From Undaria pinnatifida (taxonomy: Eukaryota; Sar; Phaeophyceae; Laminariales; Alariaceae), in contig JABAKD010000024.1 in NCBI GenBank assembly GCA_012845835.1, forward strand, positions 2,278,561 to 2,342,560: a DNA stretch of 64,000 nucleotides, in the 5' to 3' direction. The notes under the pieces were generated by a model that saw only the letters and a program-made list of their open reading frames with translations, did no database searches and was not told where the DNA came from. Positions 61,423 to 64,000 of this stretch are shown here, one piece after another. A program made the position numbers and the translations under genes. Position 1 is the stretch's first letter; each line of letters begins with the position of its first letter.

Positions 61423-61679
61423 CTACCGCACGGTCACCGCCTTGCCATCCATACCCACGCTGTTCACAGAAGGCGTCATTCCCGCCACGCCTGCTAACGG
61501 TGGTTGTAAAGCATTCCTGACCTCATCGTCAGAGCCAGGGGACGATAACCGATCGTCCCCTGGATCATCACGCACAAGTTGGTGCTCCAGACGGCTGGCG
61601 ACCTCGTCCTCGTAACGGTTCATCCGGTGCGTGTAGTTCACGTGGGACAAGCGGAGCCAGGGGCTGTCGAAGATAGAGC
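61423..61679 (-). CDS. Probable last exon of an unidentified gene
   Basis: The minus-strand frame opens after acceptor aagcag (phase 1) and runs 85 codons to TAG. It reads SIFDSPWLRLSHVNYTHRMN, RYEDEVASRLEHQLV and DDPGDDRLSSPGSDDEVRNA, then a low-complexity Val/Met/Gly tail. GC-rich third positions, balanced composition and a clean acceptor support real coding. The first half looks folded and the second half disordered, as in a C-terminal tail. I do not recognise the family. Earlier exons were not found to the right and may lie beyond the window. Confidence 0.5.
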
Positions 61680-61849
61680 CTGCTTGACCAACCCGCCAGG
61701 CGTACAGAGAAGGGGCGTATATTAATGAAAAGCACGTTACAATACAAGCTTTCCTTTCGGAGGCGCGGTGTCGCAAGGCTGATGATTTTCATCTATCTGT
61801 GATCAACAGAAAATAGCGTAGAACGAAAAGTGAAAACGGGCGATCGATG

Positions 61850-61945
61850 TAGTACGCTGCTTGCAAAGATGAGTATCGACCCTAAATGCGTCTATTAATA
61901 ACTTGCAGCTGACGTTGTTAGAATAATTTAATAAAAAGTGCGTAG
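61850..61945 (+). repeat. MSID cassette copy, truncated frame
   Basis: GCTTGCAAAGATGAGTATCG leads to MSIDPKCVY and a stop; ACTTGCAGCTGACGTTG follows. Confidence 0.6.
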
Positions 61946-62159
61946 ACGGCTCATCGGCTTGGAACACCGTTTAGGTTTATCATCATATCAGTAGGCGGTA
62001 TAGACGATGGAGGCAGCAGCATTGCGTGTGCGTGCGAAAAACACAGTCACACACCAAAAATCTCGGGAAAAAAAGAAAATGCTCGTTCGACGGCACGCAC
62101 CAAATTGGCTGAGCACAACATCAGCAGTGTTTGATTAAGTAAAACAGAGAGCAGTACAA

Positions 62160-62235
62160 CAGCAGCAGTACAAAAGAATTACAGCAGCAGCAGCGGCAGC
62201 GGTGGCGGCAGCAGCGACGGTGGCGCAACTTTCGA
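62160..62235. repeat. CAG/CGG-rich run
   Basis: CAGCAGCAGCGGCAGCGG-type trinucleotides. No supported coding frame. Confidence 0.8.
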
Positions 62236-62623
62236 AGCAGCCGCAGTGGGGTCTATCGCGCACCTGGTAGTATGTATGCGTGTGACAAAAAAATAATCAA
62301 AACGCTTTAGTAAGCACTCGAGTGTTTGCGATAAAAAAAAGTGAACAAAATTCTTCCATCAGACTTGAAAAAGCTAGATTCACTGTGGCATGCATTGGCT
62401 GTGTGTATTCTTCACATTAAACTGATATTTCCACCCATCTACAAACGGCACAACCAGTGTCCGTCTGATACCTCATAGAGAGACGAGCTCTGTGGTCATC
62501 TCCTACGAGACAGAGGTACACATTGTAAATACAGCAAGGTGATTTGGCCATGCAAGGCCAACCGCAATGAGCACGCAGGCCCAAAACACAAAATGTAAGC
62601 CAGCACACCGGACAAATTGCAAA

Positions 62624-62671
62624 AAAGAGGTAGTGTTTGCGAGCAAAAAAGAGGTAGTGTTTGCGAGACTG
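62624..62671. repeat. Short tandem duplication
   Basis: Two copies of GCAAAAAAGAGGTAGTGTTTG, period about 24 bp. Confidence 0.85.
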
Positions 62672-62874
62672 TACACAAATAAAACAACGATAAAACGAAA
62701 ACTGCTGAAAAATAAACATCCTGTACAGATTCCACAGAGACTTGTCTATGCTGGCCATGCAAAGCAACCTCTAGAACAAACATCATTATTGTTTTGTGTA
62801 AGAATCCACGAACGGAGTTAGCTGAGCACAACGACAAACGCACTACATCGGAACACGTGCAGGAGAGAGTGAGA

Positions 62875-62985
62875 GTAGCAGCAGCAACAACAGCAGCAAC
62901 ACACGCAAAAGACACCAACAGCAGCAGGCACAGCAGCAGCAGCACAGAAGCAGCAGCAGCAGCAGCAGCGGTGGTGCTGGCGGTG
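62875..62985. repeat. CAG microsatellite
   Basis: CAGCAG/CAACAG/GCAGCA units. Long Ala or Leu frames across it are artefacts of the repeat. Confidence 0.85.
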
Positions 62986-63274
62986 GCGTTGGAAGCTTCG
63001 GCGACAGCGTTGTGGTAAATCAGCGGTGGTTGTGCAAAAGTCAGCACCGAGTACGATACGACAACTGGATAAAAATCCGCTGACGTTTCGAGCAGCAGCA
63101 GCTGCTGCTGGGCAAAAACAAAAAACGAAGGGCAGCAGCTGAACAGTAGCAGTTTATAGCCTTAAGAGAACGAAAGGTCCAACAGCAGTTGATTTTTGAA
63201 AGCCTGTACAGGTCAAAACGCGAAAGGCTTTAACGACCACGGCCGATAAATTGGTGATTATGTTTATATGTTTT

Positions 63275-63865
63275 CGGGGGGGGGGGGGGGAGTTGTGCGA
63301 CGATCACCATAATGCAAAGCAGGGGGGCAGTATGAAGCGGGTTCAAGCGGGGGTTGGAACCGGGGGGGGGGGGGGGGGGGGGGGGGGTACTCGTTTCATG
63401 CTAGCCGAAGCCTTAAGGCCATTGGCTGTGGCATCCCTACAACGTCGGGACGGAGCACATCGGAATTTCGCCGACCAGCCAGACATCGCGAGCACCAAGC
63501 GCGAAGCGCCGTGAGGTGTTCGGCGAGTCGCATAACGGATGACCTTCACATTACTGAGAACCATTTGCGGGGCGGGCTTCCGCACCTTGAGCGTACTTTC
63601 TTGCAAATCGGATGACAAATACGAAGTATTTAGATTTTGTGGTGTGGCCATTTCCAGAGACAGCAATGGGGATACTATGTAGCTGCCTCGTGGGTGCCTG
63701 ACCACATGCGCACTACGTGATACCATCCCCTTGCGCGAAGTTAAGGTTCTCCACTCCGCACAACGTAATCTAACTCGACTACCATCACGGTTACCGCCAA
63801 AAAATAAAATCGAGAAAAAAAGGTACCCTGGTGGTCTAGCTCACGTAATGAGAGGCATGTTTTAC
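63275..63865. repeat. Repeat D copy, with two poly-G runs
   Basis: G runs at about 63278-63290 and 63362-63387 are followed by CATCCCTACAACGTCGGGAC, GACCAGCCAGACATCG, CACCAAGCGCGAAGCGCCGT, CGTACTTTCTTGC, GCTGCCTCGTGGGTGCCTGA and a lysine-codon-like A-rich end, parallel to 49.50-49.98 kb. Confidence 0.75.
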
Positions 63866-64000
63866 CGCGTCGGTGCCAACCGACGCCAACCCGAGCAGGC
63901 GAGGGCGGGGGAGGGGGGTGCTTATTTGTTTGCTTGCCTTAGTCGTTTGATCATTGACCACGCATCGCTTTTGAGACGGCGCACCGTGCCCCAAACGTGC

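Noticed and set aside
62496-63047. 183-codon hydrophobic minus-strand frame
   Set aside because: Its Ala/Leu runs come from a CAG microsatellite, and a duplicated 24-bp segment gives a repeated TLPLFC. Not a credible membrane protein.
1-64000. CRISPR arrays, bacterial operons, integrated phaeovirus genes
   Set aside because: No regularly spaced identical repeats with unique spacers and no viral core genes. The tandem arrays present have contiguous units without spacers.

Overview
The window looks like nuclear DNA of an intron-rich, repeat-rich eukaryote, most probably a brown alga (Ectocarpus-like stramenopile). That is an inference. It rests on long introns packed with mobile-element debris, on leucine-rich repeats (LRRs) each carried by its own 72-nt phase-1 exon (a pattern described for brown-algal LRR receptors), and on the overall repeat content. 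No bacterial, organellar or large-virus gene set is visible.

Host genes. (1) About 0.9-12.8 kb, minus strand: an LRR gene with one N-terminal cap exon and eight 72-nt LRR exons. Its 3' end lies beyond the left edge. (2) About 43.6-57.1 kb, plus strand: a complete or near-complete gene for RAD1, the checkpoint clamp subunit of the 9-1-1 complex, in eight short exons (the first is tentative) spread over 13.5 kb and including one GC-AG intron. No long ORF reveals it; it appears only when short splice-bounded exons are read together. (3) About 61.4-61.7 kb, minus strand: a probable last exon of an unidentified gene entering from the right.

Between these genes lie layers of mobile elements. A deleted Ty1/copia-type element B (27,956-39,487) has a perfect 5-bp target duplication, GGTTT. 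Its 3' LTR is split by a second, nearly full-length copia element C (31,048-39,329), which carries gag, protease, integrase, RT and RNase H but is broken by stops and frameshifts. C in turn holds a 268-bp TIR element (TSD GTAA) inside a 128-bp tandem array, and a 0.6-kb repeat insertion in its 3' LTR. Elsewhere there are a hAT transposase fragment, a 1.1-kb non-autonomous hAT element with a near-perfect 8-bp TSD, tRNA-derived SINEs, a LINE-like C-terminal fragment, several MITE-like families (one with TA flanks, one with 4-bp TSDs and a CACTCGCGCGAGTG core), arrays rich in GGGACGGGACGG, and a dispersed cassette whose copies preserve a short reading frame (MS-I/F-D...LTA-D/G-V). One copy pair of this cassette forms a foldback of about 165-bp arms around an A27 run.

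The introns of both main genes are built from these repeats. Two RAD1 splice-site regions have been duplicated locally (exon 4 acceptor, exon 6 end), which shows repeat-driven remodelling of a conserved gene.
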